The notes: a model not told the origin generated them from the sequence alone. DNA of 64,000 nucleotides from Capsicum annuum (GCF_002878395.1 NC_061121.1:135011587-135075586), one strand, 5' to 3'; positions 44,577-57,337 are shown, numbered from the stretch's first letter. A program made the numbers and translations.

Positions 44577-47399
44577 ATTGGGATAGAGCAACTATGTGGG
44601 TTTAGCTTTGTTTCTCTCTTTTTCTATGTTTTCCATTTGTTTGCCTTTGCAGGGCCCCACAATAGGTGATGGAAGGAACTCGCAACACACGATACTTTAC
44701 GCAGATGGCTAGGTAACTCATGGAGAAAACAATTTCAAGAGATGAAGGAAGGCGGAAAGTGCCAAATAGCAAGACGAAAGCCCATAATGAGCCAGGAGGG
44801 GCAAGATCTCAATCTCAAAAAAAAGGAGAAAATGTCATGTTGCTACTAGAAGAGACTATGCCAAGAGAATGACCCCGAAATGGCTTTTGGAGAGGGGAAT
44901 CTGGATCAGCAAGGGCAACCACAACAACTCTCTGATAATATCTTTGAACATAGATGGTTGAAACGTGAAGCGAGTGCTGTGGACCTTGAGAGCTCGAACA
45001 ATATCATGCATAAAAAGGTTTTCAATTAAATAGAGTAAAGCACTACGATAATACCAATGGTCAAGACCTTAGACTGGTTTAATATGGCCATTGAGGTAAC
45101 TGGATGGGAGGTCATGCTGGTGACTAGCGCTAGCGGTCTGAAGAAGTCCACCATGTCTGACATCCTTGATGGAGTCGTGGGCTACATATAATGTCATCTT
45201 AGGAAGGCCATGATACATTTCATGAGGGTTTTCCCGCCAATTCACCATTAGGTGATCAACTTTCTCACCTTGAAAGGCATGCGACAGATAAGAGAAGATC
45301 GGGATCTATTCGGGAAACATAGACCGTCTCGATGAGAAAGTCGGAGGTGAATCCTTGAACAGAGGCAAGCAAAGGCCTCCCGAATCCGCGTGATGGAAAG
45401 AAAGGATGGTATAAACCCCAAGGGCTTACTATGCCCTGAACAAAAGAGACGCAACCAAATCGACAGTGGAAGTGCTTGACCAAATTCCCTTTTTCCATGA
45501 CTCATCTAAGAGGAAGATATATATCTGAGCGCAGGACTAAGCCTTGAGCTCAGACTCGCATACCTTGATTTTTCTTAGAAATAACATCAATTGTTTCACG
45601 TGGTCCCATTTTCATATTACAAGCATTCCTCATGAGGTAGTCGTGCACAGACTAAGGGTCGACGCAAGTTTCCCTCATATGAAACAGAAACAACGTATAA
45701 TCTTAGATGAGAAGAATAGTTTCATCAAAGAAGAGGTAAATTATTTGCTAAAATAGGCTCTATTCAGGAAGTCAAGTACCTAGAATGATTGGCAAACGTT
45801 GTAGTGGTACCCAAGAATCTAGACAACAAAATTAACGTATGCATAGATTTTAAGGATTTAAATAACACGTTCCCCAAAGACTTTTTCCCCATCTCAAATA
45901 TTGATGAAATGGTCGATGCTACGCTAGGCACGAAATCATGAGTTTTCTTACATGTACCCTAAGTATGACCAAATTCGAATAGATTTGGAAGACCAAGAGT
46001 AAATGTCGTTCATTGTTAACCATGACATTTATTGTTACAATGTGATGCCTTTTGGGTTAAAGAATACAGGTGTAACGTATCAATGCCTGGTCACTCGGAT
46101 ATTTAAATGGCAAATAAGAAGGACCATGGAAATCTACATCAATGATATGCTTGTCAAGTTACGGTAAGCTTTCATCTGACAAATCTTGAATAAGTATTTG
46201 AGGTTTTAAGAAAGCACAACATAAAATTGAATCCCAAGAAATGTGCTTCTGAGATGGGATATGAGAAGTTACTGGGTTTCCTTGTATCGAGGTGAATATA
46301 AACAAAATCAAAGACATTGAATAAATACCATATGTACTGAGTGACGTTGAAAAGTGCAAAGACTCACGGGTGGGTCACCGCCCTTAGTTGTTTGATATTA
46401 AGATCTTAAAAAAGGTGCCAACAGTTCTTCTCACTACTGATAAAGAACATTAACTTTGAGTGGACCTCCGAGTGCTAATAGGATTTGCGAGAACTGAATT
46501 CTTATCTTTCGAGCCCACCCCTATAGGCTAAGCCAAAAGAAGGGGAGAAACTGCTCTTATATCTAGCGATGGCAGAAGTAATAGAAGTGTTGTGCTGGTT
46601 CGAGAAAAAGATGGTATGCAATGTCCTATCAATTATGTTAGAAAAAGTTTAATAAGCATAGAGAATCGATATTCACAATTATAAAAGCTCGCTCTAGACC
46701 TAGTGTAGGCCACACAAAGACTGCCGTCATACTTCCATTTATTTCGATTATGGTGGACACAAAATACCCTCTCTGGATCGTTATTCACAAGCCTGAGCTA
46801 CCCCGCCGAATGGCCAAATAGGCGATCGATCTTAGCTAGTTAGATATCGAGTACAAGCCTCGAATTACTATAAAGTCCCAGACATTGGCAGATTTATGGC
46901 TGATTTTAACCGTGGGATGACCCCTAAGACGAGAAGAAGGCTATTTTTGCCTCCAGAGACCAGGCTAAGACTTGGACTATTTATCCACGGGAATTTCAAC
47001 ATAGAAAAAAAGCAGAGCTCAGCATAGTCTTAATAACCCCAAGAAAGGAAAGGCTGAGATAGGCAATGTATGAGCCTTCTTATAGGATTACGTCTAGCAC
47101 AAAGCATGGGTGCAAAAATAATTGACGTCTATTGTAACTCTCAACTTGCTGTGAATCAAATCAAAGGTGAATTTGACAAAAACAATTAACAAATGATAAA
47201 CTATGTAACAAAAGTGTGGGACTATTTGTCTTATTTTCAAAAATGGGATCTAGAATAGATCCTATAGAGGAAGAACGATGAGTCAGATATGTTGGCCATA
47301 CTAGGGTAAGCCATGTGATGATCCTCCAGGTTATTTTCTATAATTCCACTTATTTTTGCCATTTAGAGCTTTAATATAGCTGGCCCAAGTCATTTATGA
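44577..47399 (+). pseudogene. Tat/Retand-like gag-pol remnant up to RNase H
   Basis: RT is clear at about 45650-46170: VVHRLRVDASFPHMKQKQR, IRIDLEDQE, YNVMPFGLKNTGVTYQ and YINDMLVK. The usual YVDD box reads Y-I-N-D (46135-46146), so the first catalytic Asp is Asn. The post-RT block KLNPKKCASEMGYEKLLGFL follows. Near 47130 an RNase H-like CNSQLAVNQIKGEFD is visible, which fits the additional RNase H of Tat elements. The gag part (44690-45540) is too decayed to delimit. Stops occur throughout. The element continues with integrase at 61440, on the far side of nested insertions. Confidence 0.7.
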
Positions 47400-48060
47400 C
47401 TTGCTGGAGCTGACAGTTCAGTTACCGAACAGTTCTTTTATTTTTTAGAGCCAGTTTTCCATTTTGAAGTCTTCGCTGGTAAGAATTGGATACCAGGCCA
47501 AAACTTTAATAAAATGAGCTCGTATGCCTTTATGACAGTTCCAACAACTCCAAAATATCAAATTTGATAGGGTAACATAGTTCATTTGCGCATATAAGAT
47601 TCCAAATGAATCCCAAGGCATCAGTTGAAACTTCAAAAATTTCAAGTCTCGCGTTGGTGCACTTAGTAAATGCATCCACTAAAACGGCCCTTTATGCATT
47701 AGTAGCCGTGGCCTGGCCCAGTGTAACACCTTGGATTTATGGTCCTTGAAAATTTCTTGACTTTTAAGCCTACTGCCTAAGTAACGACTCACCTTATGAG
47801 TCGTAAGGTGTCTATATGGGTCGTAGAGCCTAATCGTAGTCTGCCCAATAAAGACTGACCTAGTTTCTGCCTTGATTACAACTAGACGTAACAAATCATA
47901 TAGACTTTTTACGAGTCATTGTGTGCCTCCGTAAGCAACTTAGTGTAGGTGCCCAGGTCATTATAACTAGGACCTTACGAGTCGTAAGGTCCATGTATGA
48001 GTTGTATAGTGAACTCGTAGGGTCAATAGTTTGGATTTCTTGAGACACTGTCTTGACTAC

Positions 48061-50425
48061 TGTAAGACCCCGCAAAATTCTAAGCTTAACTCAGTTCGTT
48101 AAAGCTTGAAAAGAGGTCCCAGACTTAGAAATTTTAGTTAAGTGTTTATACTTAGAAGTATTTTAGCCTTCATAAGTTGGCGATCCTATTCTACGACTCT
48201 TATGACCTTAAAATATAAATATTTTTGGTTGATTCATGATCAGGAATGTCAGTAGGTCACTTCAGGTGAGTTTTGAATTTTCCAAACCTCGTTAACCATG
48301 TTTAGGTGATAAAAATAGTGGGTCGACGCGATCTCGACGCGTCGCGTCGCCCATCGCATCGACATATAATTTTCCCCTAGCTTTCAGTGCAACTCCAGTG
48401 AACTAATACAAACTCTACGCGATGCGTTGGTTATTGCATTGATGCCATCGATGTGGCACACCGATCTGTACGTCACTAGAAAGGTTTTAGTCATTAAAAA
48501 CCCGCGTCTAGAGGGGTAATTGGGTCATTTTCCACCCCTATTGAGCCCTAAAAACACGAGATTAAGTCATTCCTAGGGCTAAAACACTCATTATTCTCAA
48601 AATTACTCAAGAAAAAAAACCCTAGGGCTTCCAATTCAAGATTAAAGCTTCCAGAAATTCTCCACAACTTTCATAGAATTAACAACCAAGGTATGTTAGG
48701 TGTTCATCCAAGGGTTTCCTTCCACCCTTGGAGTTTAAGAACCTCTTTTAAAACTTCAAGTTTATTGAATTCATGAATTCCATGTTGGGCTTGAATGTAT
48801 TCATGATTATGATCTTAATTGGGTTTCTAATTCATGATTTATTACAAGATTCATGTAAATTTATTGGACATGTGTGTAGTATTATGTGAATTCATGTTAA
48901 AGCCCTTGAAGTAAGTTGGGATTGGAAATCATGATGCCTATATGTTGATTAGTATTATATGTATAGATTATGTTCCTCAAGTGTTTGATAAATTATTCAG
49001 GTCGATTAAATGGGGAAATCATGACATGCTAGTATATGTACAAGCTTATATCTAACAAGTGTTTGATAAAATGTTTGAATGAGTTATGAATATTGTAATG
49101 CTTTTCAAGATCATGCTATGCTTTACTTTTTATGTTATCGAGTCGTAGGAGTATCTAATACACAACAATCTAGCTATTTCCCTAGAATTATAATAGCTTC
49201 AGAATAGTCTCAGTAGTGTCACGTACAGTAGCATTCAGCAGTTAACACGATCAGTAACAATTTAATCTAGCCTAGAAAAGTTTTGAAATCAGTTCAGTGT
49301 CTATTCAGTTGGGAGTAAGATTCAGCACCGAGTGAACCCAAGGATGGGGACTCACCTGCCATAGAGGGTGTGATCCTTAGAAGCAGTCCTGGTATTCCAG
49401 AACTATGTAGACAGCATAGGTTGAGACATTAACCTACCAATTAAGGGTTGATGAGGTGTTCTACCTACCAGTTGAGGGTACCACTATTCTCGTTCAGAGC
49501 ACCTGCCAGGTGAGGGTCACTCAGCACTTATATTTACTTATGGCACGGTACTGACACCCTTCCAGCAAGGGTTACAGGTTGGACCCCAATCAGTTTAGAG
49601 AGGGGCATGTCGATTAGATGATTACCTCCCACAGTTTCAGTTTCAGTCTCAGTCTCAGTATAGAACTCAGTTAGTTCTACAGAATCAAAACTATCAAAAA
49701 TAGTCACCCAGCTATCAGTAATGTAGTTATTAGTAAACTCAGATATTATTCATTTAGTTATCAGAACTCAGTATCCAGTATTACCATGATCTCAGACACA
49801 ATGTATGTAGATATATGCAAAGTATTGCATAAATAGTGTTTCATCAGTTTCAGTTATACATGTCTCTCATTCACTTGTATTCATGTTATTCAGTCAGTTA
49901 TTGTTTATGCATATGAACCCTTGCATATCAGCCTACCTCACTTACCATACCAGTACATTCAAAGTACTGACACATACCTTTTTTTATGCCATGATGTTGT
50001 ATATCATAGGTTCAGACGTACGGGCTACTGACCGAACTTAGCAGCCCAGACTATCTGCAGCAGACCTAATGGTGAGCCCTCATAGTTCAAGGATAAAGTT
50101 ATCATATCATTTAATTATTTCAGTGTTCTATTTATTTCAGTAGTCGGAGTTAGTTGGGGACTTATCCCATCAACTCCATATTCAGATAGATAGGGGCTTT
50201 CAGACTAGACTTTCAGACATATTCAATTCTACAAATTGTTATTGCAGTTGGTATTCTTTATCATTATTTCAGGCTTTGAACCTTATGGCATTTCATCTTA
50301 TTTTTTCACATTTATTATAGTATTGTTACTCAATGCTCACAACAAATATCTGTCATGGGTTAGCTTGTGGTCCTTCGGGGTCGTAAGCACCATGTAATAT
50401 TCGGGGTGTAGACTTGGGCGTTACA
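48061..50425 (+). repeat. 5' LTR of X
   Basis: Starts TGTAAGACCCCGC and ends GGGCGTTACA. It contains a CG-dense segment (about 48320-48480), a hairpin train at 49340-49580 and a leader-like AAACCCTAGGGCTTCC segment near 48620. It is clearly diverged from the 3' LTR by scattered substitutions, so the insertion is not recent. Confidence 0.9.
49340..49580. repeat. Train of small hairpins in X LTR
   Basis: Four hairpins share an 11-base loop of the type TGCCAG-TGAG between ACC and GGT. In this LTR the stems start at 49353 (CACC/GGTG), 49431 (AACC/GGTT), 49462 (TACC/GGTA) and 49500 (CACC/GGTC, partial). A fifth, ACCCTT/AAGGGT, is at about 49555-49572. The first has an outer stem AAGGAT/ATCCTT (49340-49345 with 49373-49378), as in E1. 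Confidence 0.7.
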
Positions 50426-50447
50426 AACTTAGTATCTGAGCCTAAGG
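50426..50447 (+). other. Primer binding site of X
   Basis: AACTTAGTATCTGAGCCTAAGG follows the LTR directly. It matches the TGGTATCAGAGCC type (initiator tRNA-Met) with two changes. Confidence 0.65.
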
Positions 50448-50649
50448 TTCAACAGAGTCCCAGGAAATCTGAAAGCCGCATCTAGTGGAGTCTTATACAT
50501 GGGTGTGTAGCGCGCCATACTTATGAACAAAAGGCTATGAGGCATTTTTAGGAAAACTTTCCCTTCTTTCACCATTCATATCATGCGAGTGAGCATGAGC
50601 TCATGTTATACTCTCAGTCTAATACTTTTCTTACTTTCGTTTATAGAAT

Positions 50650-51830
50650 ATGCCTCCCAAAAAGAACAACGGAAGGAGAATATAAAATCAGCCAGCATCT
50701 CCACCCGTTCAGGCAGATCCTCTAGATGAGCATGTCTCCCACGCGGAATTTAGAGTAGCTTTCACTACTCTAGCTTATTCTGTGTCAGCCTAGAATGAAC
50801 GGCTAACTATAGTTTCGGCCAACCCAGTTTGCAATACTGCTACAACTAAAATTTGGGACTTCACCTGAATGAACCCTCCAATCTTTACCAGGTCTAAGTC
50901 AGATGAGGACCCACAGTAATTTCTTGATTAGTTGCAGAAAATTACAAATATTATGGGGGGTGATAACTAGTGAGAGTGCTGAGTTGGCCAAATATCAATT
51001 GCAGGATGTGGCTCATTCATGATTTAAGCAGTGGAAGGCAGAGAGGCCCACAGATGCAGGGCCCATAGAATGGGAGGAGTTTTCCACTATTTTTCTGAAT
51101 AGGTTCTTCCCACTGGAGTTGAGGAAAGTGAAGCTTTTGGAGTTTATTAATCTAAAGCAGGACAATATGACAGTGAAAAAGTATTCTCTCAAGTTGACTA
51201 AGCTAGCCATATACACTCCTCATGTGGTAGAAAATAGCAGATCTAACATGATTAAGTTTATGTCTGGTATGTTTAATAGTGTGGTCAAGGAGTGTAGGAC
51301 CACAATGCTGATTAAGGAGATGGACATATCCAGGCTCATGGTCCATGCTCAACAGATATAGGAGGCTAAGAATAGGGAGAATTGGGGGGGGGGGGGGGGG
51401 GGATAAGAGAGCTAGAATAGGTAGCTTTAACTTCACTCAGCCTAAGTCAGAAGGTGGAAATCGTTCTTAGTTCTGCCCAAAATCCTCAGTTCCAGCTCCG
51501 TCCCCAGCCAGTGCTCCAGTGCCAAAATTTAAAGACGGCAATAAAGATAGCGCACTAGGTCCCAAACCTCAGGGTAGTATTAGCAGTGCTCGAACAAACC
51601 CTCTTTGTTAGAAATATGGTAGAAACCACCAGGGTAGCTGCAGGGCTGGCAGTGATATATATTTTGGATGTGGCAAGCCAGGCCATAAGGTTAGATATTG
51701 TCCTCAGTTAGGTTATCACGGTCAGTATAATCGTCCTTCAACTCAGTTCGGTCGCCCAAATCAGCAGGGTGTCGCCTCCAGTGCCACCAGTGGGCAGTGC
51801 CCAAATAGACTCTATGCACTTCAATCATGA
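50650..51830 (+). pseudogene. X gag (broken)
   Basis: It starts MPPKKNNGRR, as E1 does, then a stop, then ADPLDEHVSHAEFRVAFTTL and KIWDFT with further stops. The segment 51119-51361 is open (LLEFINLKQDNMTVKKYSLK). A 19-base G run follows at 51384-51402. The zinc knuckle lies at about 51605-51705 (GRNHQGSCRAGSDI and CGKPGHKVRYCP), with the first CxxC pair damaged. Confidence 0.8.
51384..51402 (+). repeat. G19 homopolymer in X gag
   Basis: Nineteen consecutive G bases follow GAGAATT, where related elements encode a short Lys/Arg-rich stretch. It could reflect replication slippage or an assembly problem. Confidence 0.8.
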
Positions 51831-51879
51831 TAAGATAAAAAAAGTTCTCCTGATGTAGTTATTGGTGCATTAAAATTTT

Positions 51880-52915
51880 ATTATTTACACGTTTATACTT
51901 TGCTAGATCCAGGAGCTTCTTTGTCCTTTGTAACACCTTATATAGATATTGACTTCGGAGTCAGTCCTAAAATCCTAGTAGATCCCTTCTCAGTCTCTAC
52001 CCCTGTGGGTAAATCTATCATAGCCTGACGGGTATACAGGAACTGTCCAGTTATGGTATCTTAGAAAGTCAACTTAGCAAGACTTAGTAGAATTAGAGAT
52101 GACAGATTTTGATGTTATTCTTGGCATGAATTGACTTCATTCATGCTATGCTTTAGTTGACTGCAGAAATCGAATTGCCCATTTATAGTTTTCGAATGAA
52201 ACTTTCCTTGAATAGAGGGGTAGTACTTCAGCATTTAGAGGTTAGCTTATTTGTTACCTTAGGGCGAGAAGAATGAAATCTAAGGGATGTGTGTATCATC
52301 TCGTTCAAGTTCAAGACTCTTGTTCAGAGACACCAAGTCTTGAGTCAGTATTAGTAGCGTGTGAATTTCCTGATGTGTTTCTCGAAGATTTTCCCGGGGT
52401 CCTCTCGAAAGGGAAATTGAAGATCAACCTATCTCTATTCCTCCATACAGAATGGCTCTAGCAGAACTCAAACAATTAAAAGAACAGTTAAAGGATCTCC
52501 TAGATAAGGGATTCATCAGACTTAGTGTATCCCCTTAGGGTACACCAGTTCTGACTTAGTGTATCCCCTTAGGGTACACCAGTTCTATTCGTGCGTTAGA
52601 AAGACGGTTCTCTCAGGATGTGTATAGACTACCGTCAGCTAATTAAAGTCACGATCAAGAACAATTATCCACTTTCCAGAATTGGTGACTTGTTTGACCA
52701 ACTTCAGGGTGCCAGTTACTTATCTAAGATAAACCTCAAATCAGGTTATTATCAGCTTAGGGTCAGAGAATGTAACATTCTGAAAATAGCTTTTTGAACT
52801 TGGTATGGCCACTTCAAATTCTTAGTCATGTCATTTGGTCTTACCAATGCTCCAGCAGCCTTCATGGACTTGATAAACTGCGTGTTTAAGCAGTACTTGG
52901 ACATGTTGTAGAGGT
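51880..52915 (+). pseudogene. X protease and truncated reverse transcriptase
   Basis: The protease block LLDPGASLSFV is at about 51900-51930. The RT N-terminal part follows: [18 protein letters not shown] (about 52465-52520) and [20 protein letters not shown] (about 52820-52880). A perfect 34 bp tandem duplication (52519-52552 and 52553-52586) disrupts the block after it. The sequence breaks at about 52912, just before the FIDD catalytic motif would appear. Confidence 0.8.
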
Positions 52916-53998
52916 ATTATTTGTATGGGGTACATGTTGATCTGTTCATAGATCATAAGAGCCTGTAGTATGTGTTTTCTCAGAAAGATCTGAACCTATA
53001 TCAGAGGAGGTGGTTAAAGTTGTTGAAGGACTACAACATGAGCGTCCTGTATCACCCAGGGCAAGGCCAATGAAGTGGCTGATGCTCTCAGTAGGATGTC
53101 TATGGTTAGTGTTGCTCACGTGGAGGATAATAAGAAGAAGTTAGTTCAGGAAATTCATCAGCTTGACCACTAGGTATCCGCTTAGTCAATTCACCAAAGA
53201 AAAGTGTATGGGTGCAGAATAGTTCAGAATCATCTCTGGTTTTCGAAGTGAAGGAAAAGTAGGATAGAGATCCCAGTTTAGTCAAGTTGAAAGAGTCAGT
53301 AGAGATCAGAAAGTAGAGGTTTTCTCCTAAGGGTGAGATGGTGTGTTGAGTTTCCAGGGTTAGTTATGCGTGCCAGGTATAGATGACTTGAGGCAACGAA
53401 TTCTTGCAGAAGCGCATGGTGCGCGTTACTCCATTCATCCATGGGCCACTAAGATATACCGTGATTTTTCGAAGGTTTATTTATGGAGTGGTATGAAAAG
53501 AGAGACATTACAGAGTTTGTGGCTAAGTGCTCTACATGTCAGCAGGTTAAGATTGAGCACCAAAAACCTAGTGATTCCATGCAAAAGTTCAGTATTCCCA
53601 TGTGGAAGTGGGAGGAAGTGAACATGGACTTTGTGATGGGTTTGCCCCATACTCGTCATCAACATGATTTAATTTAGTTCATTGTAGATAGGATGGCCAA
53701 ATTAGCTCATTTATTACTAGTTCATACCTCTTATTTAGCCAAGGATTATGCCAAGCTCTATGTTAGAGAGTTAGTTAGATTGCACGGAGTTCCATTATCC
53801 ATTATCTCAGATAGAGGTATGAAGTTCACCCCTCACTTTTAGAAAGCCTTCCAAAAGGGTCTTGGTACCCAAGTTCACCTCTGTACAGCTTTCCACCCTC
53901 AGACAAATGGTCAAGCAGAGAGGACCACTCAGACTTTAGAAGATATGTTAAGAGCGTGTGCCATTGACTTTAAGGAGAGTTAGGATGACCACTTTTCC
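52916..53998 (+). pseudogene. X RNase H end and integrase N-terminal and core region
   Basis: It resumes at YYLYGVHVDLFIDHKSLQYV (late RNase H-like connection) and WLKLLKDYNMSVLYHPG. The integrase zinc part follows (EAHGARYSIHPWATKIYRDF, about 53410-53470). The catalytic Asp, Asp and Glu are recognisable in MDFVMGLPHT (53625), ISDRGMKFTPHF (53800) and TDGQAERTTQTLEDML (53900). A frame change in the KAN-EVADALS block and several stops break it. Confidence 0.8.
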
Positions 53999-54700
53999 TT
54001 GATTGAGTTCGTATATAACAACAATTATAATTCCAGCATTCAGATGGCTCCGTTCGAGGTGTTTTATAAAAGGAGATGTAGATTTCCCATTGATTGGTTT
54101 GAAGTGGGTGAGGCCGCAGTGGTAGGTCTTGACTTGGTATTTGATACCTTAGAAAAGGTTCAGTTGATCAGGGAAAGACTTAAGACAACTCAGAGCCGAC
54201 AGAAGTCGTATGTAGATATGCAAAGGAAGGATCTCGAGTTTGAGATTGGTGATTATATGTATTTAAAAACCTCTCTTATGAAGGAAGTGAAGAGGTTTGG
54301 CAAAAAGAGGAAACTCAGTCCCCGATATATCGGTCCTTACCGAATTCTCAGCCGTTTCGGAAAGGTAGCTTACGAGCTTGAGTTGCCTTCAGACTTAGCA
54401 TTAGTACATCCAGTGTTTCATGTCTCCTTGCTAAAAAAGTGCATAGGTGACCCAACAGTTGTAGTACCTATAGAGGTTATAGATGTTCATAACAACCTCT
54501 CTTGTGAAGAGATCCCAATCGAAATTCTCGATTATCAGGTTCGCAGACTAAGGAACAATGAAGTTTTGCTAGTCAAAGTTCTTTGGCAGAATCAGTCCTT
54601 TGAGGGAGCTACTTGGGAAGAAGAAGCAAATATCCTGACCAAGTATCCTCACCTCTTCTCTGCAAACTCAGACTCAGCTCAAGGTAACAGTCTTTTTTAG
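53999..54700 (+). pseudogene. X integrase C-terminus and chromodomain-like tail (open frame)
   Basis: A 233-codon stretch is fully open. [20 protein letters not shown] and [14 protein letters not shown] are followed by [20 protein letters not shown] and [20 protein letters not shown]. The tail [39 protein letters not shown] and KYPHLF is the chromodomain-like end of Tekay/Del integrases. The first Met is internal to the polyprotein. It is the longest intact pol segment in the window. Confidence 0.85.
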
Positions 54701-54955
54701 ATTTGCTCGATTCCATGTTCAGTTATAGTTATAATTTGCTATTCATTACCATTGCATATCATCTTTATGATAGTCATGCATTCATGAATCAGTTCAACCA
54801 TGTACTCATGCATCAGATATGCATGTTCAGTTTGAAAACTCAACTTATTAGTAGTTTCAGTCAGGTATTCCACGCATCAGATATGCATGTTCAGTGTGTA
54901 AGATCAGTCTATCAGTGTTTCTCAGCTTAGTTATTCTCATTCGAGAACGAATATT

Positions 54956-54971
54956 CCCAAGGGATAGATAT
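54956..54971 (+). other. Polypurine tract of X
   Basis: CCCAAGGGATAGATAT stands directly before the LTR start TGTAAGACC. The preceding TCGAGAACGAATATT parallels the E1 sequence. Confidence 0.75.
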
Positions 54972-57337
54972 TGTAAGACCCCGCAAAATTCTAAGCTTAA
55001 CTCAGTCCGTTAAAGCTTGAAAAAAAAGGTCCTAAACTTAGAAATTTCAGCTAAGTGTTTATACTTATAAGTATTTTAGACTTCATAAGTTGGCGATTAT
55101 ATTCTACGACCCTTATGACCTTAAAATATCAATTTTTTTGGTTGATTCATGATCAGGAATGTCAGTAGGTCACATCGGGTGAGTTTTGGATTTTTTTGAC
55201 CTCGTTTGAACCATGTTTGGGTGACCAAAATAGTGGGTTGACGCGATTTTGATACGTCGCGTTTCCCATCGTGTCGACAGATAATTTCCCCCAGCTTTCA
55301 GTGCAATTCTAGTGAACCAACGCAAACTCACTGATGTGCATTGGTCATCGCATTGATTTCATCGACGTGGCACGCTAGTCTGCGTGTTACTGGACACGTT
55401 TTTAGTCATTAAAAGCCCGCAATCCAGAGGGGTAATTGGATCATTTTTCACCCGTATTCAGCCCCAAAAACACGAGATCAAGTCATTCTTAGCGCTAAAC
55501 ACTCATTATTCTCAAAATTACTCAAGAAACAAAACCCTAAGGCTTCCAATTCAAGATTCAAGCTTTGAGAAATTCTCCACAACTTTCAGAGAATTAATAA
55601 ACCAAGGTATGTTAGGTGTCCATCCAAGGATTTTCTTCCATCCTTGGAGTTCAAGAAGCTTTTTTAAAACTTCAAGTTTATTGAATTCATGAATTCCATT
55701 TTGGGCTTGAATGTATTCATGATTATGATGTTAATTGGGTTACTAATTCATGATTTATTAAAAGATTCATGTAAATTTATTGGACATGTGTGTAGTATTA
55801 TGTGAATTCATGTTAAAGCCCTTGAAGTAAGTTGGGATTGGAAATCATGATGCCTACATGTTGATTAGTATTATGTGTATAGATTATGTTCCCCAATTGT
55901 TTTATAAATTTCTCATGTGGATTAGACAGGGAAATCATGACATGCTAGTATATGTACAAGCTTATATCTTACAAGTGTTTGGTAAAATGTCTCTATGATT
56001 GAGTTATGAACATTGTAATGTTTTTCAAGATCATGTTATGCTTTACTTTTTATGTTATTGAGTCTTGGGTGTATCTAATACCCAATAATCTAGCTGTTTA
56101 CCTAAAATTATAGTAGATTTAGAATAGTCTTAGTAATGTCACTTATAGTAGTATTCAGTCAGTTAACACGATCAGTAATATTTCAGTCTAGCCTAGGACA
56201 GTTTAGAAATCAGTTCAGTGTCTATTTAGTTTAGCCTAGGATTCAGTACCGAGTGAATTAAAGGATGGGGAATCACCTGCCAGTAGAGGGTGTGATTCTT
56301 AGAAGCAGTCCTGGCATTCTAGAACTATGTAGCTAGCGTAGGTTGAGACATCAACCTGCCAGTTGAGGGTTGATGAGGTGTTCTACCTGCCAGTTGAGGG
56401 TACCATAATTCTCGTTCAGAGCACCTACCAGATGAGGGTGACTTATCACTTGTCAATACCCATAGCACGATACTGACACCCTTTCAGGGTTACAGGTTGG
56501 ACCCCAATCAGTTTAAAGAGGGGCATGTCGGTTAGATAATTGCCTCCCACAGTTTTTGTCTCAGTATAGAACTCAGTTCAGTGCTACAGAATTAGGACTA
56601 TCAGAAACAGTCACCCAACTATCAGTAATATAGTTATCAGTAAACTCAGATATCAGTCATTCAGTTATCAGAACTCAGTATCTAGTGTTACTATGATCTC
56701 AGACACAGTGTAAGTAGATATGTCCATAGTATTGTATAAATAGTGTTTCATAAGTTCCAGTTATACATGTACTCTCATAAAGTTGTATTCATGTTGTTCA
56801 GTCAATTATTATTTATGCATATGAACCTTTACATATCAACCTACCTTACTTAGCATACCAGTACATTCAAAGTACTGACACATACCTTTTCTTTTACGCT
56901 ATGATGTTGTATATCATAGGTTCAGATGCACGGGCTCCTGACTAAACTTAACAGCCCAGACTATCTACAACAGACCTAGTAGTGAGTCCTTATAGTTTGA
57001 AGACAAAGTTATCATATTATTTCATTATTTCAGTGTTCAGTTTATTTCAGTAGTCGAAGTTAGTTGGGGACTTATCCCATCAAATCCATATTTAAACAGA
57101 TTGAGGCTTTCAGACTAGACTTTCAGACAGTATTCAGTTGTACAAATTGTTATTAAAGTTGGTATTCTTTATCAGTATTTTAGGTTTTAAACCTTATGGC
57201 ATTTCGACCTTTTTTTTGCATTTATTACAGTATTTGTTACTCAATGCTCACAACAGATATCAGTCATATGTTAGCTTGTGGTCTTTCGGGGTCGTAAGCA
57301 CCATCTGGCATCCGGGGTGTAGACTCGAGGTGTTACA
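54972..57337 (+). repeat. 3' LTR of X
   Basis: A 2366 bp copy of 48061-50425, starting TGTAAGACCCCGC and ending GAGGTGTTACA. The hairpin train is at about 56235-56500. It includes the longest stem, CATCAACC/GGTTGATG (56349-56356 with 56368-56375), TACC/GGTA (56384-56387 with 56399-56402) and CACC/GGTG (56422-56425 with 56437-56440). Confidence 0.9.

Larger units (their letters stand above)
48061..57337 (+). mobile_element. Full-length Ty3/gypsy chromovirus X (Tekay/Del-like)
   Basis: LTRs of 2365 and 2366 bp, a primer binding site, gag, a partly deleted pol, a chromodomain-like tail and a polypurine tract lie in the expected order. The 5 bases outside are ACTAC (left) and ATTAT (right); they differ at two positions by C/T, so a mutated target duplication is possible. 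The element is defective: many stops, a deletion removing the RT active site, and a G19 run in gag. Confidence 0.9.

Noticed and set aside
47445..47894. Minus-strand open frames of 71-76 residues
   Set aside because: They fall in LTR sequence (Z and the start of Y) and show no protein similarity.
54703..54930. 75-residue frame after the X integrase
   Set aside because: It is the non-coding stretch between pol and the polypurine tract, with repeated CATCAGATATGCATGTTCAGT words.
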